This document shows, in pieces, positions 7,408 through 13,288 of a stretch of 46,742 bases of DNA. The stretch is from a virus. A program made the position numbers and the translations under genes. The stretch covers positions 1 through 46,742 of the IMG/VR virus record IMGVR_UViG_3300042557_001811, one strand, 5' to 3'. The notes under the pieces are model-generated. The model was not told the DNA's origin and did no database searches. It saw only the letters and a program-made list of their open reading frames with translations. Position 1 is the stretch's first letter. Each line of letters starts with the position of its first letter.

Positions 7408-7476
7408 AGCATATAATGAATGAGAAATCGGTCAATAAGCACCCTTATCGCATATAATGAATGATTAATCCGTCAG
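7408..7476 (+). repeat. Diverged tandem copy of array intergenic sequence
   Basis: GCATATAATGAATGA occurs twice, at 7409 and 7451. The second copy runs into AATCCGTCAGCC, the same ending as the other intergenic elements. It stands between two small genes and looks like a diverged, duplicated form of the array repeat. Confidence 0.55.
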
Positions 7477-7484
7477 CCCATAGC

Positions 7485-7691
7485 ATGAAAACGATATACT
7501 TTCAACCAAAGGGAATAAACCCAAAATTTTGCGAAGCAGGTGTCATTCACGAAAGCGACAATGAATCTATCTGCTACTTAGGTGAACCTTGCAAAATATC
7601 AATTAATGATGTAAAAATCATACCAAACGAGAGCGTCGCTTATGATGAAAAAAATGGGTTATATCTTGTTCGGGAAAGTACTCATTCGTGA
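7485..7691 (+). CDS. Small hypothetical protein (68 aa), stop supplied by repeat
   Basis: A 68-residue protein (MKTIYFQPKGINPKFCEAG). I use the ATG at 7485. An in-frame ATG at 7461 exists, but the eight codons between them are the repeat-derived leader. The last codons (ACT CAT TCG TGA) are part of the repeat core itself, so the repeat provides the stop codon and the last residues of the protein. This suggests the repeat was joined onto the 3' end of an older frame. Function unknown. Confidence 0.55.
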   Translation: MKTIYFQPKGINPKFCEAGVIHESDNESICYLGEPCKISINDVKIIPNESVAYDEKNGLYLVRESTHS

Positions 7692-7749
7692 ACAAATCGT
7701 CAGCCTCTGTTCTTACCAAACCTCCCCCAGCGTCAGCCTATAAGCTGAC
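7681..7749 (+). repeat. 69-bp direct repeat, left copy
   Basis: This block is the same as 8585-8653 apart from one base (A for C after CGTGAAC). It starts CTCATTCGTGAAC, passes through CGTCAGCCTCTGTTC and ends in the hairpin GTCAGC-CTATAA-GCTGAC (7732-7749). Such near identity in a fast-changing region points to a recent duplication or gene conversion. Confidence 0.9.
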
Positions 7750-7775
7750 CAATTAAACCTTAAAACCTAAATAAA

Positions 7776-7997
7776 ATGACACAAGAACAAAGTAATAATG
7801 CCAATGTGCTGTTATGTGATGTTTGGGTTCGGGCAGATAAGCCTGTTAGAGAATATCCTTTGGGAACGAAATTCAAAGCCTTAATGGGTGGATATTGGAT
7901 AAGAGTTGAACGAGGGTTTAAATGGTGTACTGGTTCAACGTTCCCAAATGTCGGAGGTGATTGGACTGGCGAAGTGTGTCTGCCAAATATCATATAA
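7776..7997 (+). CDS. Small hypothetical protein (73 aa)
   Basis: A 73-residue protein with many tryptophans and glycines (GGYWIRVERGFKWCTG, PNVGGDWTGEV), probably a small beta barrel. Its start follows the GTCAGC hairpin by 26 bases. Its stop TAA is the first part of the next repeat core (TAACTCGC). Member of the cassette-like array. Family not recognised. Confidence 0.65.
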   Translation: MTQEQSNNANVLLCDVWVRADKPVREYPLGTKFKALMGGYWIRVERGFKWCTGSTFPNVGGDWTGEVCLPNII

Positions 7998-8049
7998 CTC
8001 GCTTATTTGTGAAGTTCGCCCACAACAAATCGTCAGCCCACACGCTGAC
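7995..8049 (+). repeat. Intergenic array repeat, diverged copy
   Basis: TAACTCGCTTATTTGTGAAG (7995-8014), then CAAATCGTCAGCC and a hairpin GTCAGC-CCACAC-GCTGAC at 8032-8049. Stem and position match the 69-bp copies while the loop differs, which is what a conserved structure would look like. Confidence 0.7.
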
Positions 8050-8063
8050 AAAACTTAAATAGA

Positions 8064-8297
8064 ATGACAAGAGAAAAATTTATAAAAAAGTGGCTTAGTA
8101 ATAAAGACTACCAATACACAGAACAAAACCGAGATTTAATGCGAAATGATTTAGACGAGGTGATAAACCAAGCATTGCGCCAACCGCTTGTTAGCAGTTC
8201 GGTTTGTCATTGCAACAACCTTCCTGACGGAGAAATAGCCATTAGTAGTAAAGCACTTCAAAGACCTTATGGTGATTTGGGGCAAACTGACTGCTAA
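8064..8297 (+). CDS. Small hypothetical protein (77 aa), chimeric C-terminus
   Basis: A 77-residue protein. The first 42 residues (TREKFIKKWLSNKDYQYTEQ, then NRDLMRNDLDEVINQAL) resemble a small charged phage protein. From residue 43 the coding sequence lies inside an inverted-repeat element (8190-8298), so the cysteine-containing C-terminal 35 residues appear to come from inserted DNA. The stop TAA is the end of the element and also the start of the next repeat core. The original frame may have ended near codon 42. Function unknown. Confidence 0.55.
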   Translation: MTREKFIKKWLSNKDYQYTEQNRDLMRNDLDEVINQALRQPLVSSSVCHCNNLPDGEIAISSKALQRPYGDLGQTDC

Positions 8298-8298
8298 C
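8190..8298. repeat. Inverted-repeat element with attC-like ends
   Basis: GTTAGCAGT (8190-8198) pairs perfectly with ACTGCTAAC (8290-8298). After one unpaired T, CGGTTTGTC (8200-8208) pairs with GGCAAACTG (8281-8289) with two G-T pairs. The loop is 72 bases. A two-box stem with one extra-helical base and GTTAGCA/TGCTAAC ends recalls the R and L boxes of integron attC sites, although here the boxes face the inside-out way. Confidence 0.6.
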
Positions 8299-8314
8299 TC
8301 GCTCATTCGTGAAC
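8296..8314 (+). repeat. Intergenic array repeat, short copy
   Basis: AACTCGCTCATTCGTGAACC, directly joined to the end of the inverted-repeat element. It lacks the CGTCAGCC part. Instead, 22 bases later the left end of the next inverted repeat (TTAGCACC at 8337) begins. Confidence 0.7.
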
Positions 8315-8336
8315 CCAACCAAACTATACGCAATCA

Positions 8337-8580
8337 TTAGCACCAGTTTTTATTATGGCAGATTACTTTATAGAAGAAAATGAATTGACAAAGCAAATGT
8401 TTGATTTAGACGAAATACTTGCTTTTCAACTCGAAAATGATGTTCAGATTATTTGTGGTGAGGACTATCAATATATGTGCTACATCAACAAATCAGTTTA
8501 TGCAACAGGATTAACACCGATGTTTGCTTTGGCTTATGGTGTCAAAGTCTTTAAGGAGCGTTCTTAAAAATTGGTGCTAA
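8337..8580. repeat. ORF-containing unit with 15-bp terminal inverted repeats
   Basis: TTAGCACCAGTTTTT (8337-8351) pairs over all 15 positions with AAAAATTGGTGCTAA (8566-8580), with one G-T pair. The unit holds exactly one gene: ATG lies 3 bases after the left repeat and the stop TAA is inside the right repeat. The outer TTAGCA/TGCTAA matches the ends of the element at 8190-8298. It looks like a mobile gene cassette. Confidence 0.65.
8355..8567 (+). CDS. Small hypothetical protein in inverted-repeat unit (70 aa)
   Basis: A 70-residue acidic protein (MADYFIEENELTKQMFDLDE). A central beta-like stretch is followed by a C-terminal helix (MFALAYGVKVFKERS). It is the only gene of the unit bounded by 15-bp inverted repeats, and its stop codon overlaps the right repeat. 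No promoter is visible within the unit, so expression must come from upstream, as for integron cassettes. Family not recognised. Confidence 0.65.
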   Translation: MADYFIEENELTKQMFDLDEILAFQLENDVQIICGEDYQYMCYINKSVYATGLTPMFALAYGVKVFKERS

Positions 8581-8653
8581 CTCGCTCATTCGTGAACCAA
8601 TCGTCAGCCTCTGTTCTTACCAAACCTCCCCCAGCGTCAGCCTATAAGCTGAC
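8579..8653 (+). repeat. Intergenic array repeat with 69-bp direct repeat, right copy
   Basis: The core AACTCGCTCATTCGTGAACC is followed by the same sequence as 7681-7749 with one difference, ending in the hairpin GTCAGC-CTATAA-GCTGAC at 8636-8653. It is the last recognisable copy in the array. The gene at 8701 follows after a 47-base C/A-rich leader. Confidence 0.9.
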
Positions 8654-8700
8654 ATAAAATACTCAAAACCACGCAAATTGTCCCATAAAAGACCAAAACC

Positions 8701-8949
8701 ATGAAAACCCCAGTACAAACGCTAATTGACAACCTGTATAATCACGAGTATCATATTGACATCTTGGGTGTCGCTCAATTCCATGGGTATTTTGAGCAGG
8801 CATTAAAGGCTGAAAAGCAGCAAATTGTTAATGCTTATTTGATAGGAATCATAAGCAGTCTTGAAATGCCAGCATCAGAGCAAGCAGAACAATACTATCA
8901 AGAAAACTTTGAATCTAATTCCTCAAATAACCAAACCCCAAACCCATGA
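8701..8949 (+). CDS. Small hypothetical protein (82 aa)
   Basis: An 82-residue helical protein (MKTPVQTLIDNLYNHEYHID) with a motif near residues 40-75 (EKQQIVNAYLIGI, then AEQYYQENF) that I associate with a common short protein family of Bacteroidota phages. Its last residues (SNNQTPNP) are encoded by C/A-rich sequence of the type normally found in the leaders of this region, so the true end may once have been a few codons earlier. It overlaps the next gene by 4 bases. Confidence 0.65.
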   Translation: MKTPVQTLIDNLYNHEYHIDILGVAQFHGYFEQALKAEKQQIVNAYLIGIISSLEMPASEQAEQYYQENFESNSSNNQTPNP

Positions 8950-9347
8950 AACCAGACCCCAAACTGATTGACTCTATGGCGATGAGATATAGGCACGATT
9001 TTGGTTTATTAGACCAAGCTCAAAAAGACTCCATTAGAGTAACTATGACTCAACTTTGGGAAGAAGTTGTGGGTCTTGGTTTTTACAAAGCCGAAAAAAA
9101 CCCCCCAACCCCTAAACTTAAATCAACCATGAAACATGTAGTAAAAACTTATTTAGACGATGGTAGGATATTCAAATATGAAGTTGATTCTGCTGAAAAA
9201 GTTCGTGAACATGCATCTGCAATTGTCAAGGACGGATACAGACACAATGATGGGGAAGTATTTGAACACTACCCACCACATAGAATTCTGAAGGTAAAAA
9301 GTGAAAACATACCAACCAATTATCCTGATATAGTAGAAGGCACTTAA
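8946..9347 (+). CDS. In-frame fusion of two small proteins (133 aa)
   Basis: A 133-residue frame that looks like two separate genes joined. Residues 1-50 are a small helical protein (LDQAQKDSIRVTMTQLWEE). Residues 51-61 (KNPPTPKLKST) are a translation of the C/A-rich leader that precedes other genes here. From Met62 (ATG at 9129) a second protein begins (MKHVVKTYLDDGRIFKYEVD) with a PHRILKV ending. A single lost stop would explain it. The second part may also be made on its own from 9129. Neither half is recognised by function. Confidence 0.6.
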   Translation: MKPDPKLIDSMAMRYRHDFGLLDQAQKDSIRVTMTQLWEEVVGLGFYKAEKNPPTPKLKSTMKHVVKTYLDDGRIFKYEVDSAEKVREHASAIVKDGYRHNDGEVFEHYPPHRILKVKSENIPTNYPDIVEGT

Positions 9348-9380
9348 TATGTTAATTCTCCCAATCTAAACAACAAAACT

Positions 9381-9539
9381 ATGAGTAAGAAATTCTATAA
9401 ATTGACATGGGGTGGTGGTATGGCTCAAATTTGTTGCGGCAAAGTAGAAACGCACACCATCCTATTTGAACTCCTTGAACAAGGCCAATCCGTGAAAGTT
9501 GTGCAAATTGAAAAAAACATCATAAACTCCAAACCGTAA
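9381..9539 (+). CDS. Small hypothetical protein (52 aa)
   Basis: A 52-residue protein (MSKKFYKLTWGGGMAQICCG) with a Gly-rich turn and two adjacent cysteines, followed by a helix and a final strand. The start follows a C/A-rich leader like its neighbours and the stop is 10 bases before the next gene. Family not recognised. Confidence 0.5.
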   Translation: MSKKFYKLTWGGGMAQICCGKVETHTILFELLEQGQSVKVVQIEKNIINSKP

Positions 9540-9549
9540 ACCAAAAGTG

Positions 9550-9864
9550 ATGGCAAAAACTAAATCAAAGGACGATAATAGCACTATTTGTTTTGAAACA
9601 TTTAAGAAGATTGGGGCTTATGAACAATCCATTTTGGAAAAAAAAGACGCAACCTGTTTTAACGGAGAGGTAAACATTCACAAGTACAAGGTTACCGTTG
9701 AGCCAATAGAAGAACCAAAAGAAGTACTTGCCGAAAGGTTACAAAAACTATGGGATGAGTGCGATAATCACCATCATTGGAATCCATTACAAGAAGCTGC
9801 CGAGGAAATTGGATATGAACTAAAGGGTTCGTTTGGTAGTCTTCGTAAAAAAAAATATCAATAA
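9550..9864 (+). CDS. Small hypothetical protein (104 aa)
   Basis: A 104-residue protein. The N-terminal part is basic and acidic mixed. Residues 45-95 carry EEPKEVLAERLQKLWDECDN and a histidine cluster (HHHW), followed by EEIGYELKGSFG. This C-terminal helical motif is one I have seen in short proteins of Bacteroidota phages. An in-frame GTG one codon earlier exists, but the ATG at 9550 is the likelier start. Role unknown. Confidence 0.65.
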   Translation: MAKTKSKDDNSTICFETFKKIGAYEQSILEKKDATCFNGEVNIHKYKVTVEPIEEPKEVLAERLQKLWDECDNHHHWNPLQEAAEEIGYELKGSFGSLRKKKYQ

Positions 9865-9890
9865 TCTCTAAAATTTAAATCAATAAACTA

Positions 9891-9992
9891 ATGAACTTTG
9901 AATCTCTTATTGAACTTGCTCTTTCAGTTGGTCGTGTAGTACTGACTTTGATTTTTATTATCTGCATCTTAACACTCATTTTTACGCAATGA
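9891..9992 (+). CDS. Tiny membrane protein (33 aa)
   Basis: A 33-residue product with one transmembrane helix covering residues 13-31 (VGRVVLTLIFIICILTLIFT) after a short acidic start. Its TGA overlaps the ATG of the following lipoprotein gene (ATGA), which strongly suggests translational coupling and a real gene. The two may work together at the host envelope. Confidence 0.55.
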   Translation: MNFESLIELALSVGRVVLTLIFIICILTLIFTQ

Positions 9993-10222
9993 AACAAACA
10001 TTCCTCCTTATCAGTGCACTGCTATTGACTATTCTTTCTTGCGGTTGCCGTGAAGTAAATACCCCTAGAAAGGGTACCGAATTTGTGTTAATAGAAGGCG
10101 CTAATCCATTAATCATAGTAGAGGTGGATAGTTGTGAGTACTTATTTGGCGATTGGGGTCATGCAACAGTATTAACCCACAAAGGGAATTGCAAATTCTG
10201 TTTAGAGCGCAACAAGAAATAA
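9989..10222 (+). CDS. Small lipoprotein
   Basis: A 77-residue protein with the signal peptide MKQTFLLISALLLTILSC and lipidation at Cys18. The mature part contains several further cysteines (CGCRE, DSCEY, NCKFC) that could form disulphides, and ends in a basic tail. It is coupled to the tiny membrane protein upstream. It is probably exported to the periplasmic face of a membrane. Role unknown. Confidence 0.7.
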   Translation: MKQTFLLISALLLTILSCGCREVNTPRKGTEFVLIEGANPLIIVEVDSCEYLFGDWGHATVLTHKGNCKFCLERNKK

Positions 10223-10257
10223 TTAACCTCAAATTCTTTAACTTTAACCTATAAATT

Positions 10258-10485
10258 ATGTGGCAAAAATGTCCAATTTGCAAGGGTACTGGCGGTACGC
10301 CTGGTGCCTTTTCTAGCTCTTGCCCAACCTGTAATGGAGCAAGAATTATTTCAGAAATAACAGGCTTACCTCCTAAACATATTGAGCAGGAAAAAATAAA
10401 ATGTACCGGCAATGATGGAAATGGATGCTTTTTAAATTCTTGTGGTCATAACTGCGGATGCTTAGGCATACAGCCCAAACCCTAA
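10258..10485 (+). CDS. Zinc-finger protein, DnaJ-like cysteine repeats
   Basis: A 75-residue protein with CPICKGTGGTPG and CPTCNGARI, two CxxCxG-type repeats like the zinc-binding region of DnaJ, about 15 residues apart. A C-terminal cysteine-rich part follows (CTGNDGNGCFLNSCGHNCGC). It probably binds one or two zinc ions. Small proteins of this kind in phages are often annotated only as zinc fingers. A chaperone-like or nucleic-acid-binding role would be a guess. Confidence 0.65.
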   Translation: MWQKCPICKGTGGTPGAFSSSCPTCNGARIISEITGLPPKHIEQEKIKCTGNDGNGCFLNSCGHNCGCLGIQPKP

Positions 10486-10490
10486 AACCT

Positions 10491-10706
10491 ATGATAAAGA
10501 TTAAAGTTGAAGTAGAGTTTGAAATTGATAATGAAATCTGGGGAGCAGAATCCAAAGATATTTCGGAGAAGAAATGGTTTTGGGACACAATCCTCCCAAC
10601 AAGTATCATAATTCTACATAGCAATGAGTGCGGAGATACCATAAGCCAAACCTCCAAATTCGTCATTAAAGAAATAAACAAAACCCCGGACCATCAAACT
10701 AATTGA
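10491..10706 (+). CDS. Small hypothetical protein (71 aa)
   Basis: A 71-residue protein starting MIKIKVEVEFEIDNEIWGAE, with an alternating strand pattern at first and an aromatic middle (KKWFWDTILP). I choose the ATG at 10491, 5 bases after the preceding stop. A longer frame from 10458 would lie inside the previous gene. Family not recognised. Confidence 0.55.
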   Translation: MIKIKVEVEFEIDNEIWGAESKDISEKKWFWDTILPTSIIILHSNECGDTISQTSKFVIKEINKTPDHQTN

Positions 10707-10725
10707 AGCTGTAAAAGAAAAAGAA

Positions 10726-11148
10726 ATGAACACACCAGTAAGTTTTGAATTAGCCAAGTTGCTAAAAGAAAAAGAATTTGATGAAAATTGTTCTGATTAC
10801 TATACTCAAACAGGCAATCTTAATTCTGATGGTTGGGGTGATATTATTTATGAACAAGGATTTGGTTCAGGAGAACCTGATAGAATGTTAAGATTTAATT
10901 ACTCTGACTTTAATAAAAATCAAAAAGAAACTTGTTTTTTATGTCCAACCATTGCTGAAGTAGTAATGTGGTTGTATGAGAAACATGAATATTGGTGCTA
11001 TGTCTATACAAATGGTAAGATATGGCATCCGTGTATTCAACATAAGTTTGGAGATATGGCAGTTTTATCAGGAAAAATTGGGGAATCTAACTCACCAACA
11101 GAAGCATACGAAGCTGCTATTGAATACACTTTAAATAACTTAATCTAA
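10726..11148 (+). CDS. Hypothetical phage protein, paralogue A (140 aa)
   Basis: A 140-residue acidic, aromatic-rich protein. N-terminal SFELAKLLKEKEFDENCSDY, central TIAEVVMWLYEKHEYWCYVY and C-terminal SPTEAYEAAIEYTLNNL define a family I associate with Bacteroidota phages. The next gene has the same layout over its first 95 residues, so the two are tandem paralogues. The stop overlaps the ATG of the next gene (TAATG). From here on base composition returns to the AT-rich phage average. Confidence 0.7.
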   Translation: MNTPVSFELAKLLKEKEFDENCSDYYTQTGNLNSDGWGDIIYEQGFGSGEPDRMLRFNYSDFNKNQKETCFLCPTIAEVVMWLYEKHEYWCYVYTNGKIWHPCIQHKFGDMAVLSGKIGESNSPTEAYEAAIEYTLNNLI

Positions 11149-11483
11149 TGTTAGAAAAAGAATTTGTACCCTACGAACCATCTTTAGCACTCAAAGAACT
11201 TGGGTTTGATGAACCTTGTTTTGGAACATATTTAAGTTCCTTTCAAAGTAATTGGAAGGTATATGAATTGATACTTGAAATGGGTATGAATGAGGAGTTT
11301 GAAGATAATAGAAATGTCTACCTTTTAGAAGGGGCTTGTTCTGCACCAACATTCTCACAAGCAATAAATTTTTTGTATATTTATAGTAATAAACAAATAG
11401 ACATTGAATTAAAGGCAAGTGATAATTATGAAGAAAGAGTTAGAAAAATTAATCAAGGATGTAAAGATTTGCGGAATCTATAA
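11148..11483 (+). CDS. Hypothetical phage protein, paralogue B, truncated by nuclease gene
   Basis: A 111-residue relative of the preceding protein. SLALKELGFDEPCFGTYLS and TFSQAINFLYIYSNKQIDIE align with its counterpart regions, but the usual C-terminus (the SPTEAYEAAIE-like helix of paralogue A) is missing. Instead the frame runs 56 bases into the GIY-YIG gene and ends RKINQGCKDLRNL, which is simply the nuclease gene read in another frame. Insertion of the nuclease gene has apparently cut off the 3' end. Confidence 0.6.
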   Translation: MLEKEFVPYEPSLALKELGFDEPCFGTYLSSFQSNWKVYELILEMGMNEEFEDNRNVYLLEGACSAPTFSQAINFLYIYSNKQIDIELKASDNYEERVRKINQGCKDLRNL

Positions 11484-12147
11484 AATAACAAGTCCAACTG
11501 ATAGGGTTTACATAGGTCAATCTAATGATTTAATTAGAAGAAAGAAAGATTATGAAAAGTATATTAAAAATTCTAATAGACAAGTAAAACTTTTAGCTTC
11601 TATAAATAAATACACTTGGGAAAAACATTTCTTTGAAATAATTGAAGAATGTGTTTTTAATGATTTAAATATTAGAGAACGCTTTTGGCAGGAACATTAT
11701 AATTCTGTTGAAAAAGGACTTAACTGTATCTATACTAAAACAAATGAAAAACCTTCTGTATTTGGGAGTGAGACAAAAGAAAAAATGAAAATTGCACAAA
11801 CAGGTAGTAAAAAATCTAAAATGACAAAAGAAAAAATGTCTAAGATTAGAATAGGCTATAAATTTACAGAAGAAGCTAAATTAAAAATGTCAAATTCAAG
11901 AAAAGGAATAAAATATTCTAAAGAAACTATTGACAAAATGAAGATAGCAGCTTCTAAAAGAAATTTAAAACCTATTTCTTGTTTGTGTCCTAATAATACA
12001 TATTTTGAATTTAACAGTTTTAAAGAAGCTGCATTACATATAGGAGTTAAACCACAATCAATTCAACAAGCAGTCTCTAAAAACAGACCTTGTAAAGGAT
12101 GGAAAATTTTTAAATTAATTCAAATCGTAAAACAAAACAAACAATGA
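11428..12147 (+). CDS. GIY-YIG homing-type endonuclease with NUMOD-like repeats
   Basis: A 239-residue protein. The GIY-YIG nuclease domain is at residues 13-100: GIY at 16-18, YIG at 28-30, arginine just after (NDLIRRKKDY) and the metal-binding glutamate in RERFWQEHY. A linker of three or more repeated basic motifs follows (SETKEKMKIAQTGSKKSKMT, TEEAKLKMSNSRKGIKYS, KETIDKMKIAASKR), typical of the DNA-binding NUMOD3 repeats of SegA/I-TevI-type homing enzymes. It ends with a helix-turn-helix NUMOD1-like segment (FNSFKEAALHIGVKPQSIQQ). It is free-standing, with no intron seen. I use ATG 11428. It has cut into the gene before it. Confidence 0.9.
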   Translation: MKKELEKLIKDVKICGIYKITSPTDRVYIGQSNDLIRRKKDYEKYIKNSNRQVKLLASINKYTWEKHFFEIIEECVFNDLNIRERFWQEHYNSVEKGLNCIYTKTNEKPSVFGSETKEKMKIAQTGSKKSKMTKEKMSKIRIGYKFTEEAKLKMSNSRKGIKYSKETIDKMKIAASKRNLKPISCLCPNNTYFEFNSFKEAALHIGVKPQSIQQAVSKNRPCKGWKIFKLIQIVKQNKQ

Positions 12148-12407
12148 GTACAGTACCAACAGCAAAAGAATTTTATGATGCACATTACTCAGATGATGCG
12201 GTAGTTATAATGAGAGACTTTGCTAAACTACATGTTGAAGCAGCTTTAAAAGAGGCTAGTGAGAAATCTAAAGTTAGAAAAGATACCTATATAATGGGAA
12301 GTGGAACAACTGAAGTTGAACAAATGTTCAATTATGGTAATGGAACTTCTCATTATGTTGACCAAAATTCAATCTTAAACGCTTATCCATTAACTAACAT
12401 AATATAA
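12144..12407 (+). CDS. Hypothetical phage protein (87 aa)
   Basis: An 87-residue protein. TAKEFYDAHYSDDAVVIMRD followed by FAKLHVEAALKEASEKS and a C-terminal SILNAYPLTNI is a pattern I associate with short proteins in Bacteroidota phages. It overlaps the nuclease gene by 4 bases (ATGA). It shares the HVEAALKEA helix type with the three following paralogues and may belong to the same modular set. Function unknown. Confidence 0.65.
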   Translation: MSTVPTAKEFYDAHYSDDAVVIMRDFAKLHVEAALKEASEKSKVRKDTYIMGSGTTEVEQMFNYGNGTSHYVDQNSILNAYPLTNII

Positions 12408-12408
12408 T

Positions 12409-13287
12409 ATGAAAAACATACGCGTATTACCAACAAACAAACCAAGTAAATTATATTTTTGGGAAGACAAATTAGTATTTGGTAGATTAGCAACTACACC
12501 AATGAACAGAAACATCTACATTACTTCCGATGAAGAAATTAAAGAAGGGGATTATGTGGGTTATCCTACACTTAATAATTGGGTTCCTGTTAAATATTTA
12601 GGAGGTGACTTAACAGGTGGTGAGAAAAAAATCATCCTAACAACCGACCCCGACTTAATCAAAGATGGTGTTCAACCCATTGATGATGAGTTTTTAGAAT
12701 GGTTTGTTAAGAATCCAAGTTGTGAAAATGTTAAGGTTGAATTAATAGAAGAAATCCCTAGTGGATTTACTTTTGGTATGTTTGGAAACGATGAACCACC
12801 AACAGAGTTAGTTTACAAAATAATCATTCCAAAAGAACCTAAACAAGAATGGACTCCAACACAAGGAGAACAAGTTTGGATTAAAGTCTTTTCAAATTGG
12901 TCGAGTGGAACATATATTGGTTATGATACAACTAAACATATTCATTTAGTAAGGGAAAATGAAGAAGGTGGGGGCAATTTACTTTCAAGCAGTAAAATAT
13001 TACCTTATAAGTCAATGCCAAATGAACCTAAACAAGAAACACTTGAAGAAGCTGCACACGAATATTTTAAACGCGGTCAGTTAGGCTTTGAAAAAGCATC
13101 AGATACTGAAGAGGCATTTTTAAAAGGTGCTAAATGGATGCAAGAAAGAATGTATAGTGAGGAGGAAGTAAGAAAAATGTTATTTGATTTAGGGGATGTG
13201 TTATTTAACAATTGTCAAAATGGTATTAAAGAAGGAGAACCTGAAAAATACTTTAATGTAATTATTGAACCATTTAAAAAGAAATAA
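12409..13287 (+). CDS. Modular hypothetical phage protein (292 aa)
   Basis: A 292-residue protein of at least three parts. Residues 1-130 have beta-rich segments YITSDEEIKEGDYVGYP and KKIILTTDPDLIKDGVQPID then EFLEWFVKNPSCENV. Residues 135-210 carry a second beta segment (GEQVWIKVFSNWSSGTYIGY). Residues 210-292 carry the module EEAAHEYFKRG, AKWMQERMYSEEEVRKM and a final FKKK that also makes up most of the next two proteins. I associate such modules with metagenomic Bacteroidota phages but know no function. No membrane segment is visible. Confidence 0.7.
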   Translation: MKNIRVLPTNKPSKLYFWEDKLVFGRLATTPMNRNIYITSDEEIKEGDYVGYPTLNNWVPVKYLGGDLTGGEKKIILTTDPDLIKDGVQPIDDEFLEWFVKNPSCENVKVELIEEIPSGFTFGMFGNDEPPTELVYKIIIPKEPKQEWTPTQGEQVWIKVFSNWSSGTYIGYDTTKHIHLVRENEEGGGNLLSSSKILPYKSMPNEPKQETLEEAAHEYFKRGQLGFEKASDTEEAFLKGAKWMQERMYSEEEVRKMLFDLGDVLFNNCQNGIKEGEPEKYFNVIIEPFKKK

Positions 13288-13288
13288 G

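Noticed and set aside
8337-8580. An insertion sequence
   Set aside because: The enclosed protein has no transposase motif, and no target-site duplication is seen; it resembles a passive cassette instead.
7148-8653. A CRISPR array
   Set aside because: The repeats are separated by ORFs of unequal length rather than uniform spacers, and there are no cas genes.
10458-10490. Upstream start for the gene at 10491
   Set aside because: The added residues lie inside the preceding zinc-finger gene in another frame, and the ATG at 10491 follows its stop closely.
10113-10681. Long minus-strand frames opposite the lipoprotein and zinc-finger genes
   Set aside because: The plus-strand genes have a clear lipobox, CxxC motifs and coupled starts; the antisense frames are shadows.
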